The notes under the pieces are model-generated. The model did not search any database. It worked only from the letters and a program-made list of their open reading frames with translations, and was not told the DNA's origin. Position numbers and translations under genes: made by a program. A DNA stretch of 64,000 nt from Thalassospira australica (GTDB lineage Bacteria; Pseudomonadota; Alphaproteobacteria; Rhodospirillales; Thalassospiraceae). How positions within the stretch are numbered: the stretch's first letter is position 1; each line of letters begins with the position of its first letter. The stretch spans positions 124,001 to 188,000 of the forward strand of contig NZ_JRJE01000032.1 of assembly GCF_000763295.1 (NCBI RefSeq). Reading direction: 5' to 3'. This document shows positions 25,737 through 34,911 of the stretch, in pieces.

Positions 25737-27467
25737 CTAATTGGGGTTGGACAATGTTTGCGCATGCATTCCATCAATTGCGTCAAAAACCGACCTGTAC
25801 TGATCTTGGCTAAGAACCGAGAGCTTTTTGTCCAATACAATAGGGCTAGGATAAGTTGAATCATCTTCATCAATGAGTTCATCAATAGAAACAGTTGCAA
25901 TAATAGCTTGCTGCTTCTCAAGTCTTTTAGAAATGATGAAATCTAAAATTGCCTTCCTATTGGTCGGGTCTTGCTCTTGCTGGAACGGAGAGTCGACCAA
26001 CATAGGACAAAGAGTAAAGGAATTGAATTTGCTCATCGTGCTAAGGAAAGCAAAATATTGCGCCAATAGAGCTCGTGGTAGATCGCTACCAAGAACGTTA
26101 TTTTTTATTTGCTTATCAATAGTTTTATAATCTTTTTCATCTAAAACATTTACATTAAGTAAATTAAGGTATTCCTTCATTTTCGATTTATACCACTCGA
26201 GAATTTCTTTTTTCCTTTTATTGTCAACTTTCAATTTAGATGCATTTTTAGAGATTTCACCGCTAATTTTTTCTTCTCTATTTAAAATTTCCTGAATATC
26301 TATATTGAGCGCGTTAATCATCTCCTTCATACCTTCAGAAGTTATAAGCTCAGACAAAGTTACATTTTCTTTCGAACGTGCAAGAATTTCCTCAACTGAC
26401 TTAAGTTCTGAGGATACTTCATTGTATTCAGATTCGATCGCTAATAGCTTATCGCTTATCTCTCTTCGCTTTTTCAGCCACTGGTCAATGAGGGCATGAC
26501 AATGATCTATGTCGTCAAGAAGACCAAACCTCTCGATGAATGAATTTTCAAACTCTGTTCCGCAGGTCGGGCAGTCGACCACATCTGGGGTTTCAGGCGA
26601 CTCCGAGTAACGATAATCGGCATCAAGTTCCACCACGCCACGACGCAAAACTGAGAGCTCAGTGTCTACTGCATTCCTCTGATTTCTTACTTCTTTGAGG
26701 CGAAAGAGTATTTCCTGCTGTTTAGAGTAAATGTCGTTGTATTGATCAACGACATTTTCCAGCTCTTTGCGGAACACATTAGGATCAAGGTCAACCTGCG
26801 AACGGATTTTTCGCTTTTCAACCGAATTCCGGGCAGCTTGCATAGACAGTCGCTCTGACTGAATCTCTCCGAGATTCTCCAAAAGTTCGATTTCTATCTT
26901 CTTCGCATCGTAGTAACTCTGCGGCTTAACACCCAGATGATACTCAAGCATCAGTTTACGGTACGTAGCGAACTGCTTTAGCCCGACAAACGATGACCAA
27001 CTGGTCGACCAACCTTCATCCTGATCAATGTAGAACGGAAGAAAGTAGAAAGCGGGACCTGCAATGCCGAGTTTGCCATCAGCCTGCCGCTCAAGCTCGA
27101 CATCGAACCCCAGCAAACTGTTCATAAAATTGGAGATTCCGTCTTTGCCCCCAACCCCAACATGACGAGAGATTAGCTGCTTATCACTATCGAAAACGCC
27201 AAAGTATTTTTCGTCGCGAACAATATGATATTCTGCCTCTGCGAGCTCAAACTTTACGCAGTAAATGGGCCTAGCTCTTTTCCAGACGGTATTGTTGATC
27301 TGCGGCGTATCGCCACCAAGGCAATGATAGAGCGATTTAACCAAGGTAGACTTACCAACATCATTCTCACCGATCAGGAAATTCAGATTCGGATTCAGAC
27401 TCAGGTTTATCCCTGACTTTTCCGCCTTCGACAGAATCCAAAGTTCTTTGAAAATTAGGCTTCTCAA
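25737..27467 (-). CDS. SMC/Rad50-like ATPase of a Lamassu-like defence system (LmuB-like)
   Basis: A 576-residue ABC-class ATPase. It has Walker A GENDVGKST (residues 33-41), two coiled-coil arms around a zinc-hook CPTCG (Cys299, Cys302) and a C-terminal head with LGSDLPRALLAQ (signature-like) and MLVDSPFQQ (Walker B). This is the small SMC/Rad50 layout used by LmuB and by ABC-three-component ATPases. It starts at TTG 27467 with AAAAGG upstream; the frame is closed by a stop nine codons before. It lies 41 bases after a Cap4/DUF4297 nuclease gene and has the same low GC. The proposed role is to sense foreign DNA or replication structures and unleash the nuclease. The system name is an inference from architecture. 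Confidence 0.8.
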   Translation of the reverse strand: MRSLIFKELWILSKAEKSGINLSLNPNLNFLIGENDVGKSTLVKSLYHCLGGDTPQINNTVWKRARPIYCVKFELAEAEYHIVRDEKYFGVFDSDKQLISRHVGVGGKDGISNFMNSLLGFDVELERQADGKLGIAGPAFYFLPFYIDQDEGWSTSWSSFVGLKQFATYRKLMLEYHLGVKPQSYYDAKKIEIELLENLGEIQSERLSMQAARNSVEKRKIRSQVDLDPNVFRKELENVVDQYNDIYSKQQEILFRLKEVRNQRNAVDTELSVLRRGVVELDADYRYSESPETPDVVDCPTCGTEFENSFIERFGLLDDIDHCHALIDQWLKKRREISDKLLAIESEYNEVSSELKSVEEILARSKENVTLSELITSEGMKEMINALNIDIQEILNREEKISGEISKNASKLKVDNKRKKEILEWYKSKMKEYLNLLNVNVLDEKDYKTIDKQIKNNVLGSDLPRALLAQYFAFLSTMSKFNSFTLCPMLVDSPFQQEQDPTNRKAILDFIISKRLEKQQAIIATVSIDELIDEDDSTYPSPIVLDKKLSVLSQDQYRSVFDAIDGMHAQTLSNPN

Positions 27468-27508
27468 AGCATGTGCCTTTTCTGAGGTTTCTAATCAACT
27501 TCTTGAAA

Positions 27509-28573
27509 TCAGATTTGGTCATAATAGACTAGCGCTCCTAGTGCGCGCAGATAGTCCCGCTTCTTATATATTTCCGCAACACCACTGTCTGACATCACGT
27601 CATCGACAACTTTCCTGAGAAATTTATCCAATTCCATCGGTGTGTTTGGGTATTCAAAAACACTTTTCTCCATGAGACCAACAATGCTTTTTACATCAAT
27701 GTTTAGAGGGTCGTAAAAATCGGTAGAGGCTTCTGGTATGTACTTTTTTAGCTGAAGCGTTTCAGCCAACGTCCATCCTGCTTGCAGCAATGAGCTATTG
27801 ATATCAGAAATATCGAGACTCGGTCTGGATCTCGCATGCATAGTACTCAGGGTATTCTCCACCAAAGAGTACTCAATACATTTCTTGTCAAAAAGTTGTT
27901 GAGCATTTTTAACATTATCTGAAGGAAAATTATTTCTCCGAACAATCTCGCTTTTAACAAGCCTCATCCAAGTTCGAATATTTAATCCGTGATCTTCACC
28001 AAATTTTTCACAAAATAGCGCTGACGCCTCACCTTCAAGAAAGCTCTCCATAGCCTCCAAAGACACTCCGGTTACTTGAAAGTGTAAATCTTCTAATCTC
28101 TTTTCATCGAAATTATTAAGCTCGGATGATAGTTTATTTTTAATACGATTATAATATTTTTCATCCAAATCTACTGCGCAAGCTTCTCCACCGGCGAATT
28201 CAAACGCGTTATTAGAGACCAAAATCACTTTGATATCGTAAGAAGAGCAAATTCCTTCAAAGTTTGAGAACATTTTTCCGAAAACAGATGCTTTACCTTT
28301 AGGACGAGAAGTTAAAGTGGTGAGCATTCTTGGAGATGTTCCCGAGGACGTTTTTACTTGGACAAAGTCAACGCTGGTTGGTTGGTCAGCGGGAGAAACG
28401 AACACAACATCATCATGAAATTCAAAAGCTATAAGATAGCTTTCTCCCTCCAAGTGCTTCCTCATCATCTGAGAAAAGGCCCAGTCCTTTTGATAGTCAA
28501 ATCTAGAGGCTGAATCAGCCCCTTCTGTTTCCCTTTGAGGCTTAGAGGTTAGATCTGTGAACAAATCAGCCAA
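27509..28573 (-). CDS. Cap4/DUF4297-type dsDNA nuclease (LmuA-like)
   Basis: A protein of about 354 residues whose first 80 residues carry the DUF4297 pattern: PQRETEGADSASRFDYQKDW, then EFHDDVVF and DFVQVKT. These supply the acidic and Gln-x-Lys residues of a PD-(D/E)xK nuclease. The rest is helical and probably regulatory. I chose TTG at 28573, which has a run of eight G just upstream; a TTG at 28630 would add 19 residues. With the SMC-like gene downstream it forms a two-gene Lamassu-type (Cap4) anti-phage module without a visible LmuC. AT-rich, unlike its neighbours, which suggests horizontal transfer. Confidence 0.78.
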   Translation of the reverse strand: MADLFTDLTSKPQRETEGADSASRFDYQKDWAFSQMMRKHLEGESYLIAFEFHDDVVFVSPADQPTSVDFVQVKTSSGTSPRMLTTLTSRPKGKASVFGKMFSNFEGICSSYDIKVILVSNNAFEFAGGEACAVDLDEKYYNRIKNKLSSELNNFDEKRLEDLHFQVTGVSLEAMESFLEGEASALFCEKFGEDHGLNIRTWMRLVKSEIVRRNNFPSDNVKNAQQLFDKKCIEYSLVENTLSTMHARSRPSLDISDINSSLLQAGWTLAETLQLKKYIPEASTDFYDPLNIDVKSIVGLMEKSVFEYPNTPMELDKFLRKVVDDVMSDSGVAEIYKKRDYLRALGALVYYDQI

Positions 28574-28807
28574 TATTCCCCCCCCTTTGTGGACTTCACG
28601 CCCATGCTCTTGGTTCAAGTTGCGTTGCAATCAAACCTTGTACCCAGATAGTCCACCTTGAGACGATTTTGGATACACATGTTTAAAAGAGGTTGGCATC
28701 CAAGAACGACAATTTCAATCACAGATTAATGCCTGTTAACTAATGCAATCTTAAATTACCCCGACAAGAAGATGCATCAACAACTCAGTTTCAACCTGTT
28801 AAACTCC

Positions 28808-28848
28808 CAAAAAAGGGGACAGATTTATTTTTGAACGTATTTTTGAAC
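28808..28848. repeat. REP-like repeat, right edge of the defence locus
   Basis: AAAAAAGGGGACAGATTT followed by ATTTTTG is the inverse of the left-edge repeat. TATTTTTGAACGT is then repeated almost at once. It lies between the nuclease gene and an amino-acid permease gene. Confidence 0.7.
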
Positions 28849-28888
28849 GTCAAAATCTTCAGTGCTATTGAGCTCTCGTCCCGAAATT

Positions 28889-30157
28889 CTAATGACCAAA
28901 AACCAGCAGACAGAGGCTTAAGACCGCGCCAAGCACCGGCACCATGATCGGCACCTGAAAGATATGCGTGCCAACCGGTTCGATGCTGCCTTTGCGTTCG
29001 CGCCATTTGACGCGCACCAATGCCAGATTAACAAGAACGAATACGGCCAAAATCAATTGCGAGGTCAGGGTTGCCAGCCCGGAGATATCGAAGTTCAGGG
29101 CCAGAACAGCAATGATCACCGCGACGAAGGCGGTGGCGACAATGGGGGTTCCTGTGCGTTCTGACACATAGGCAAGCAGCCGCCCGACCCGACCGGGAAT
29201 TGTTCCCTGATCACCCATGCCGTAAAGAACGCGGCTTGCCATGATCACCTGAATAACGATGCCGTTGAAGGTCGCGATGATGGCGATGGCGCTGACCACG
29301 GCGGGCGGCAAATCGGTGACCGCGCCAAACACCAGACCAAGCGGGGCCGTGGATGCCGCCAATTCGTCAAGTGGAACACTTAGGACCGCGATTGCGGCGA
29401 CCAGAAAGTACAGCGATGTCGCAAGCACCAGCGTTATGAAAATGGCGCGTGGCATGGTACGTTCGGGATCACGTACTTCTTCTGCGACATTGACCATATC
29501 TTCAAAGCCAATGAAGGCGAAGAAAGCAAGCAGACTGGCACTCAGAACGGTTGCCCAAACCTCGCCATCCAGGGTATCTGGCACGACGCTGGGTAATTGG
29601 CTGATGAGGTCGGGCTGGGTTAAAAACCCGCCTGCGATAATCGCAATCAGGCCGCCGATCTCGATCACGGTAAAGACGGCGGCGAATGCCACAGATTCGA
29701 GGATGCCAATACAGGCGATCAGGGTCACAAACAGCAAAATCAGCAGGACCAGCCAGGCGCGATCGACTTCCAGAACAGGGGTCAGCAGTGCCGCGAGATA
29801 TCCCGCACTGCCCAAGCTGATCGTTGCGGACGACACAATGCCCGCCAGCATGACAATGCAGCCGACAATGAGCGCCATCATGCGTGAGCCAAAGCCAAAC
29901 TGAACATAGGCGGATTCACCGGCACTCAGTGGCAAACGACCAACAAATTCAGAAAAAGTCGCCGCCGAAAAAGCCATCACCATGGCCGACACGCCAAAGG
30001 CCATCGGCGCATAAATGCCTGCCTGGGCGGCGGTTTCGCCGATCAGCACATAGATGCCCGCACCAATGGTCACACCCAAGCCGTAGAGCACGACCAATAT
30101 CAAGGAAAGACGCCGTTTTAGCTTTCCGGGTCGGGGGGCAGGTACGTTTGAAGTCAT
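28889..30157 (-). CDS. APC family amino-acid permease
   Basis: A 422-residue membrane protein with about 12 hydrophobic helices. The first carries the APC substrate-loop motif YGLGVTIGAGIYVLIG, and later ALLAFFAFIGFEDMVNVAEEV marks the sixth helix region. It resembles the YfnA/cationic or neutral amino-acid transporter group. The ATG at 30157 is preferred to an upstream TTG. It stands alone, flanked by REP-like repeats on both sides. The substrate is unknown. Confidence 0.88.
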   Translation of the reverse strand: MTSNVPAPRPGKLKRRLSLILVVLYGLGVTIGAGIYVLIGETAAQAGIYAPMAFGVSAMVMAFSAATFSEFVGRLPLSAGESAYVQFGFGSRMMALIVGCIVMLAGIVSSATISLGSAGYLAALLTPVLEVDRAWLVLLILLFVTLIACIGILESVAFAAVFTVIEIGGLIAIIAGGFLTQPDLISQLPSVVPDTLDGEVWATVLSASLLAFFAFIGFEDMVNVAEEVRDPERTMPRAIFITLVLATSLYFLVAAIAVLSVPLDELAASTAPLGLVFGAVTDLPPAVVSAIAIIATFNGIVIQVIMASRVLYGMGDQGTIPGRVGRLLAYVSERTGTPIVATAFVAVIIAVLALNFDISGLATLTSQLILAVFVLVNLALVRVKWRERKGSIEPVGTHIFQVPIMVPVLGAVLSLCLLVFGH

Positions 30158-30199
30158 CGATGTGCAGCCTTCGTCCAAGACGTTAAATCTAATGTCGAC

Positions 30200-30226
30200 T
30201 AAAGGAGACAGACTTATTTTTAGAAC
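30200..30226. repeat. Third, diverged copy of the REP-like repeat
   Basis: TAAAGGAGACAGACTTATTT followed by TTAGAAC matches the right-edge repeat with a few changes and in the same orientation. It lies just upstream of the permease gene. Confidence 0.6.
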
Positions 30227-30377
30227 CCCGGATCGAACCCCATTTGTGTAATCGCCCCGGTCCTTGTTACTCAGAGCGCCTGCGGGTCACTTTGGCCGTT
30301 TCATCGGCAATCTGTGATTTGCCGTGCATGGGTTGTGTTGATTGGTAGCACAAATTTGATCGTCTTGTTCTGGTGAA

Positions 30378-30409
30378 AAGAAAAAGGGGAGCCTAGCCCC
30401 CCTTTTTCA
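30378..30409 (-). terminator. Terminator of the PBP gene
   Basis: AAAAAGGGG and CCCCTTTTT form a stem around a short loop. On the minus strand it runs into TTTTTCTTTTC, 20 bases after the PBP stop. Confidence 0.8.
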
Positions 30410-30427
30410 CATCCATAGAAAGCGCAA

Positions 30428-32437
30428 CTACTGCTTGGTATTGCCGGAACTGTAGCCGGCGGTGAAGTCGCGCCAGCTGTCGTCCTCGCCGATTTTTTTG
30501 GATCGGGCGAGGGCGGCTTTGCCAAGGGATCTGACCGGGATATTCTGATGGGCGTGCAGCATGAAATCACGCCACAGGGCGGCCGGAAGACCGCCGCCGG
30601 TGACCTGTTCATCCATCGGGCTGTTATCGTCATTGCCCATCCAGACCCCGGCAACAAGATCGGCGCTATAGCCGATAAACCAGGCATCGCGGTAATCCGA
30701 TGTCGTGCCGGTCTTGCCCGCCGACGGGCGGTCGATGATGGCATTGCGCCCGGTGCCCTTGGCGACGACGGCAGCCAGCATATTGTTCATTTCACCGGCA
30801 TGAAGCGGGTTCATCAAACGGCCGGGGAAGTCATCGCTGCGTTCATAAAGCACTTCGCCGCCCTTGCCGGTGATCTTGCTGACGGCGTGCGGGAAAACAG
30901 CAAAACCGCCATTGGCAACGATGGCATAGGCCCCGGTGAGCTCGAGCATCGACACTTCGCTGGTGCCGAGCGCCAGGCTTGGTTCGGGTTTGAGTTCCGA
31001 GGAAACACCCATGTCACGCGCCTTTTGAATCACCTTGTCCAGCCCGACTTCAAGCGCCATCTGAACCGCAATCGAGTTGTTTGACGTCGCCACCGCATCG
31101 CGGATCGACATGGTGCCATGGTGCTTGCGATCAAAGTTCCGCGGTTCCCAGCCATTGATCACAATCGGCGCATCGCGCATCCAGTCATTGGACCCAAGCC
31201 CGTTTTCAAGCCCGGCAAGATAGACAAACAGCTTGAACACCGAGCCCGGTTGACGGCGGGCCTGTGTGACGCGGTTATACTGGCTTTCGAAATAATCACG
31301 TCCGCCAACCATGGCGCGCACCGCGCCATCGGGCGTCATCGCCAGAAGGGCGGCCTGCCCGACATTGTGGGTCTTTGCGCTGTTGCTTTCGAGCGCGCGC
31401 AGCAGGTTTTCTTCGGCGATTTCCTGCAGGCGTGAATCAAGGGTGGTATGGACCAGAAGATCCTGATCGACATAGCCGACATATTCCCGCGCCCGATCAA
31501 GCACCCAGTCAGAGAAATAGCGCACCCCCGGCCCGGTCTGTGCGGAACGGGCCGTGCGCACGCGCGTCTGTTTGGCCCGGTCTGCGCGTGCCTTGGTCAA
31601 GGCCCCGGTCGAGGCCATGGCTGCCAGGACAACATTTGCCCGGTCGGCAGATAATTTGGGATCGACAAGTGGGTTATAGCGGCTGGGTGCCTTGGGCAAA
31701 CCGGCCAGAACGGCTGCTTCATACAGGTTCAGACGCCTTGGGTCGGTGGCAAAGTAATGGCGCGCCGCGGCATCAATTCCGTAAACACCCGAACCGAAAT
31801 AAATCCGGTTGAGATAAAGCGACAATATCTGCTGCTTGTCGAATTTGAACTCCAGCCAAAGCGCCATCAGCACTTCTTCGATCTTACGGCCAAAGGTGCG
31901 TTCAGGAGACAAAAACAGGTTTTTGGCAAGCTGCTGGGTGATGGTGCTGCCGCCCTCGGCAATCCGGCCTGCCGTCAGGTTGGCCCATGCCGCACGGGCA
32001 ATGCCGACAACATCAATGCCGAAATGATCGTAAAAACGGCGGTCTTCAATCGAGACAAACGCCTGGCCGACATATTCGGGCAAATCACGTACTTCGACCG
32101 GATTGCCATAACGGTTGCCATAGGCCGCAAGGGTTGCCCCATCAATGCTGATCACGCGGATGGAGGGTTTGCGTTCGCTGGCGACTTCAAAGCTGACTTT
32201 TTCCGGCAGGCCATAGCCGTAATAGGCAACAACACCGCCGCCCAGAACCGCAACCCAGATGGTGCCCAGAACGATAAACTTGGCAATGGCCTCTGGCCCC
32301 GGGATCATATCGCCCAAACGGGCCGCAAGACCGCCTTTGCGTTTGCCAGCACTGCTGACGCGCTTCTTTTTGGTTCGTTTGGTCCCGGAGGATCCCTTGC
32401 GAACACTTGTTTTTCGTTTGAATTCTCTTTGCGCCAC
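30428..32437 (-). CDS. Class A penicillin-binding protein (PBP1A family)
   Basis: A 669-residue bifunctional peptidoglycan synthase. A very basic cytoplasmic tail of about 40 residues precedes one membrane helix (about 52-75). The glycosyltransferase domain has the catalytic glutamate in IEDRRFYDHFG (Glu131), GGSTITQQLAKN, RKIEEVLMALWLE and KQQILSLYLNRIYFG. The transpeptidase domain has SVFK (Ser399, Lys402), SNN (452-454) and KTGTTSDYRDAW (Lys575). All motifs are intact, so it should polymerise glycan and cross-link peptides in the periplasm. It starts with GTG. A degenerate paralogue lies 177 bases upstream in the same direction. Confidence 0.95.
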   Translation of the reverse strand: MAQREFKRKTSVRKGSSGTKRTKKKRVSSAGKRKGGLAARLGDMIPGPEAIAKFIVLGTIWVAVLGGGVVAYYGYGLPEKVSFEVASERKPSIRVISIDGATLAAYGNRYGNPVEVRDLPEYVGQAFVSIEDRRFYDHFGIDVVGIARAAWANLTAGRIAEGGSTITQQLAKNLFLSPERTFGRKIEEVLMALWLEFKFDKQQILSLYLNRIYFGSGVYGIDAAARHYFATDPRRLNLYEAAVLAGLPKAPSRYNPLVDPKLSADRANVVLAAMASTGALTKARADRAKQTRVRTARSAQTGPGVRYFSDWVLDRAREYVGYVDQDLLVHTTLDSRLQEIAEENLLRALESNSAKTHNVGQAALLAMTPDGAVRAMVGGRDYFESQYNRVTQARRQPGSVFKLFVYLAGLENGLGSNDWMRDAPIVINGWEPRNFDRKHHGTMSIRDAVATSNNSIAVQMALEVGLDKVIQKARDMGVSSELKPEPSLALGTSEVSMLELTGAYAIVANGGFAVFPHAVSKITGKGGEVLYERSDDFPGRLMNPLHAGEMNNMLAAVVAKGTGRNAIIDRPSAGKTGTTSDYRDAWFIGYSADLVAGVWMGNDDNSPMDEQVTGGGLPAALWRDFMLHAHQNIPVRSLGKAALARSKKIGEDDSWRDFTAGYSSGNTKQ

Positions 32438-32614
32438 AAAAGCACCTATCGGTCTGGTCCGAAATCAACGCACAACCATCAACCCGGCAAGGCACAAGCA
32501 AACCCCGCTTGCATCCGACAGGCCGTCGCGCCGCATTTTTCGGCGAATTTCAATTTTCATGTCCCAACCGAGGAGGGAGTCCCCCGTCTCCCCGTTTTGC
32601 GACGGTTTTATCGA

Positions 32615-34537
32615 TTAATTCAGATCCTGTTTCCACAAGTCAGTAACACCGTCAGCTGCGCGGCGGCGTTGCGATGAAGCCCGGATCATGGAACGAATGG
32701 GCAAACCGTCATGCGCATCCAGCATAAATAACCGCCACAAAGACGCAAGCTCTACCTCGCCGCGAACTTCCATGCGCGAACCGTCATCATTGCCGGCCCA
32801 AACGGTGGTGATCAGATCCGACGAGAACCCGACATACCAAGCGTCCGAACGGTCCCCTGCCACCGTGCCATAGCCGGCAAAGGGACGATCAAGGCGCACC
32901 TGCGGGTCGGTCACACTGGAAAACAGAACATACGACCCCTGAATGGCTTCGTCGGTCAGGCGTTTTTCCTGCACGGCATCAAGGCGCTGATACAGGGCCG
33001 GGGCGTTTTCATCGCCGGTAAAGGTCACGGAATTGATCAGCGTCATCTGGGCCGGTTTGCCGGAATTTTGCGGCAGGGTGTGAATGGCGGTGACGTCGCT
33101 GACGGTAACCGGGTCAAGTCCGACCACGGTGCGAATATCGCTTGAAAGCGGGCTTTTGATGCCGATGTCATGGGCATATTGGCGCACCTTCAGAAGCCCG
33201 AAATGATCGGCAAGATTGGTGGGCACGGTATTCACATCGCGCACGAAGGCTTCGCGAAGCGAAATCATGCCCATATAGTCATGATCCGGATTAACCGGAC
33301 GCCAGCCCCCCACCGCCATGCGATTGTCCCGTACCCATTGCGCCGGATCGCTGTTTTCATTGAGCGCATAATAATAGGTGGCGATCTTCATCATTCTGCC
33401 GGCCGGGTGGCGGACTTCGGTCACGCGGTTGCGCTGAAACGGGGAATACTCCATACCGCCGATCATGGCGCGAATGCGGCCGTCCGGGCTTATGGACAGA
33501 AGACCGGTTTGTGATGCCCCGCGCGGCAAAATGCGATGTTTGGCCACTTCGGGCACAATTTGCTGGGCAAGGTTCTGAATTTTCCAGTCGATGCTGGTGG
33601 TGACATCAATGTCCCGGCTGCTGTAGCCAACGATATCGGCGACCTCTTCGAGCACCATGTCCACGACATAGCCCGACAGGACGTTTTCTTCGTACTGAAC
33701 ATCAAGTTTGGGTTCGATCAGGGTCAGGGCCGAAACAACGTCCGGTTCGACAAAGCGGTACTGGCCGAGCCGGGTGAGGATTTTATTGGCTTCTTCGGCG
33801 GTTTTGCGCGGATAGAACAGCGGATTGAAGGTTTCGGGATCGCTCATGGCGGCTGCAAGCACGGCGGCCTGATGCAATGTCATGCGTTCTGCCGGACCGC
33901 CATACCAAAGACGTGATGCGGCCGAGATGCCAAAGATGCCGCGCCCGACGTAGCTGCGTTCAAGGTAGCTTCGCAGAATAGTTTTCTTGCTGAAGTTCCA
34001 TTCCAGCCAGAGCGCGACAATCAGTTCCTGAAGATGGCGGCCCGGGCCGTTGTCCTTTTTCTTGAAGAAGCTGCGCGCGACCTTCATCGTGATGGTTGAT
34101 CCGGGCCCGGAATCGCCGCTGAAGATCCGGGCGAAATCCGCCCCGCCAATCCCGGTGTGATCAAAGAAGGTCGGATCCGTGGCAACGACAAACACGTTTT
34201 GAATCCGTTCGGGCAGGGTCGTGAGCGACACGTCCTGACTATAGCGGCCCTGGATCGTTTCAAGCAGCGCACCGTCATAGCCCAGAATTCGGATTTCCGG
34301 GCTTCGGATCATGTTGCGGCTAAGATCAAGGTTGGACTTGATCGAATAGGCAATGCCGATAATCGCCATCAGGGCGACCGATACAAAGAACCCGATCAGG
34401 ATCGTCCGCCGCCGACGGATGCGGCGCCTTGCTTCAATCAGTTCCTTCTCGGCGATGCGCAGCATTGCCGATTGAGCGGCCGATCTTCCGCCACTTTCGT
34501 TATCGCCACTTTCGTCGTCGTCGTTTTCTTCTGCCAC
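32615..34537 (-). CDS. Degenerate class A PBP paralogue lacking active-site residues
   Basis: A 640-residue protein with the same layout as its downstream neighbour: acidic cytoplasmic tail, membrane helix (about 45-66), glycosyltransferase-like and transpeptidase-like domains. The catalytic residues are changed. The glutamate of EDxxF is Thr120 (ATDPTFFDHTG). GSTITQQLAKN reads GSTITMKVARS. SxxK reads RMMK (381-384), SxN reads DVN (434-436), and KTGT reads YGTV (556-559). The reading frame is intact and full length, with conserved structural motifs such as ALWLEWNF and DAWYVGFSSDL. That argues for selection on a non-enzymatic role, for example as a scaffold or regulator of the active PBP, rather than decay. 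The role is inferred. Confidence 0.85.
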   Translation of the reverse strand: MAEENDDDESGDNESGGRSAAQSAMLRIAEKELIEARRRIRRRRTILIGFFVSVALMAIIGIAYSIKSNLDLSRNMIRSPEIRILGYDGALLETIQGRYSQDVSLTTLPERIQNVFVVATDPTFFDHTGIGGADFARIFSGDSGPGSTITMKVARSFFKKKDNGPGRHLQELIVALWLEWNFSKKTILRSYLERSYVGRGIFGISAASRLWYGGPAERMTLHQAAVLAAAMSDPETFNPLFYPRKTAEEANKILTRLGQYRFVEPDVVSALTLIEPKLDVQYEENVLSGYVVDMVLEEVADIVGYSSRDIDVTTSIDWKIQNLAQQIVPEVAKHRILPRGASQTGLLSISPDGRIRAMIGGMEYSPFQRNRVTEVRHPAGRMMKIATYYYALNENSDPAQWVRDNRMAVGGWRPVNPDHDYMGMISLREAFVRDVNTVPTNLADHFGLLKVRQYAHDIGIKSPLSSDIRTVVGLDPVTVSDVTAIHTLPQNSGKPAQMTLINSVTFTGDENAPALYQRLDAVQEKRLTDEAIQGSYVLFSSVTDPQVRLDRPFAGYGTVAGDRSDAWYVGFSSDLITTVWAGNDDGSRMEVRGEVELASLWRLFMLDAHDGLPIRSMIRASSQRRRAADGVTDLWKQDLN

Positions 34538-34911
34538 GCCGCTTACCCGTTTTTGCCCGTATTTTATATTGTTCTCTGCCAGTAAAGCGCCAAGCGGTTA
34601 AAAAAGTACTTTAACGTGCGGTTTAATCATACAGACGTATGAGACCCCCTGCCCAAACTGGCTTTGCCCGCCAAATGCAGGCTAGAGTCTATGCTGCAGC
34701 GCAAATTATGCTTGCCAAATCGCACATCCATGGCCAATATTTTTCTCTGGGCAGGCGATGGCGTCGCCAGCGTGACAAGGATTTGCACCACGCGCCCGAA
34801 CCATCATCACATTCCATATCCTGAACGCCGGGATCTTGCTTTGTCGCAGTTTGCACAAGGGGAGGTCTTTGTCCCCTTTGGCGGCTGCGCCCAAAAGAGG
34901 GAACTCGCTTA
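34538..34911. other. Divergent promoter region between the PBP-like gene and creatinase
   Basis: This 374-base gap separates divergent genes and should hold both promoters. It contains a short frame overlapping the creatinase start that I do not consider real. I see no strong hairpin or repeat. Confidence 0.4.

Noticed and set aside
30205..30245. A T-arm-like GGTTCGATCC on the minus strand, suggesting a tRNA 3' end
   Set aside because: No matching T-stem, acceptor stem, anticodon arm or D-arm could be built around it.
32615..34537. Calling the degenerate PBP a pseudogene
   Set aside because: The frame is intact at full length and structural motifs are conserved; only active-site residues are changed.
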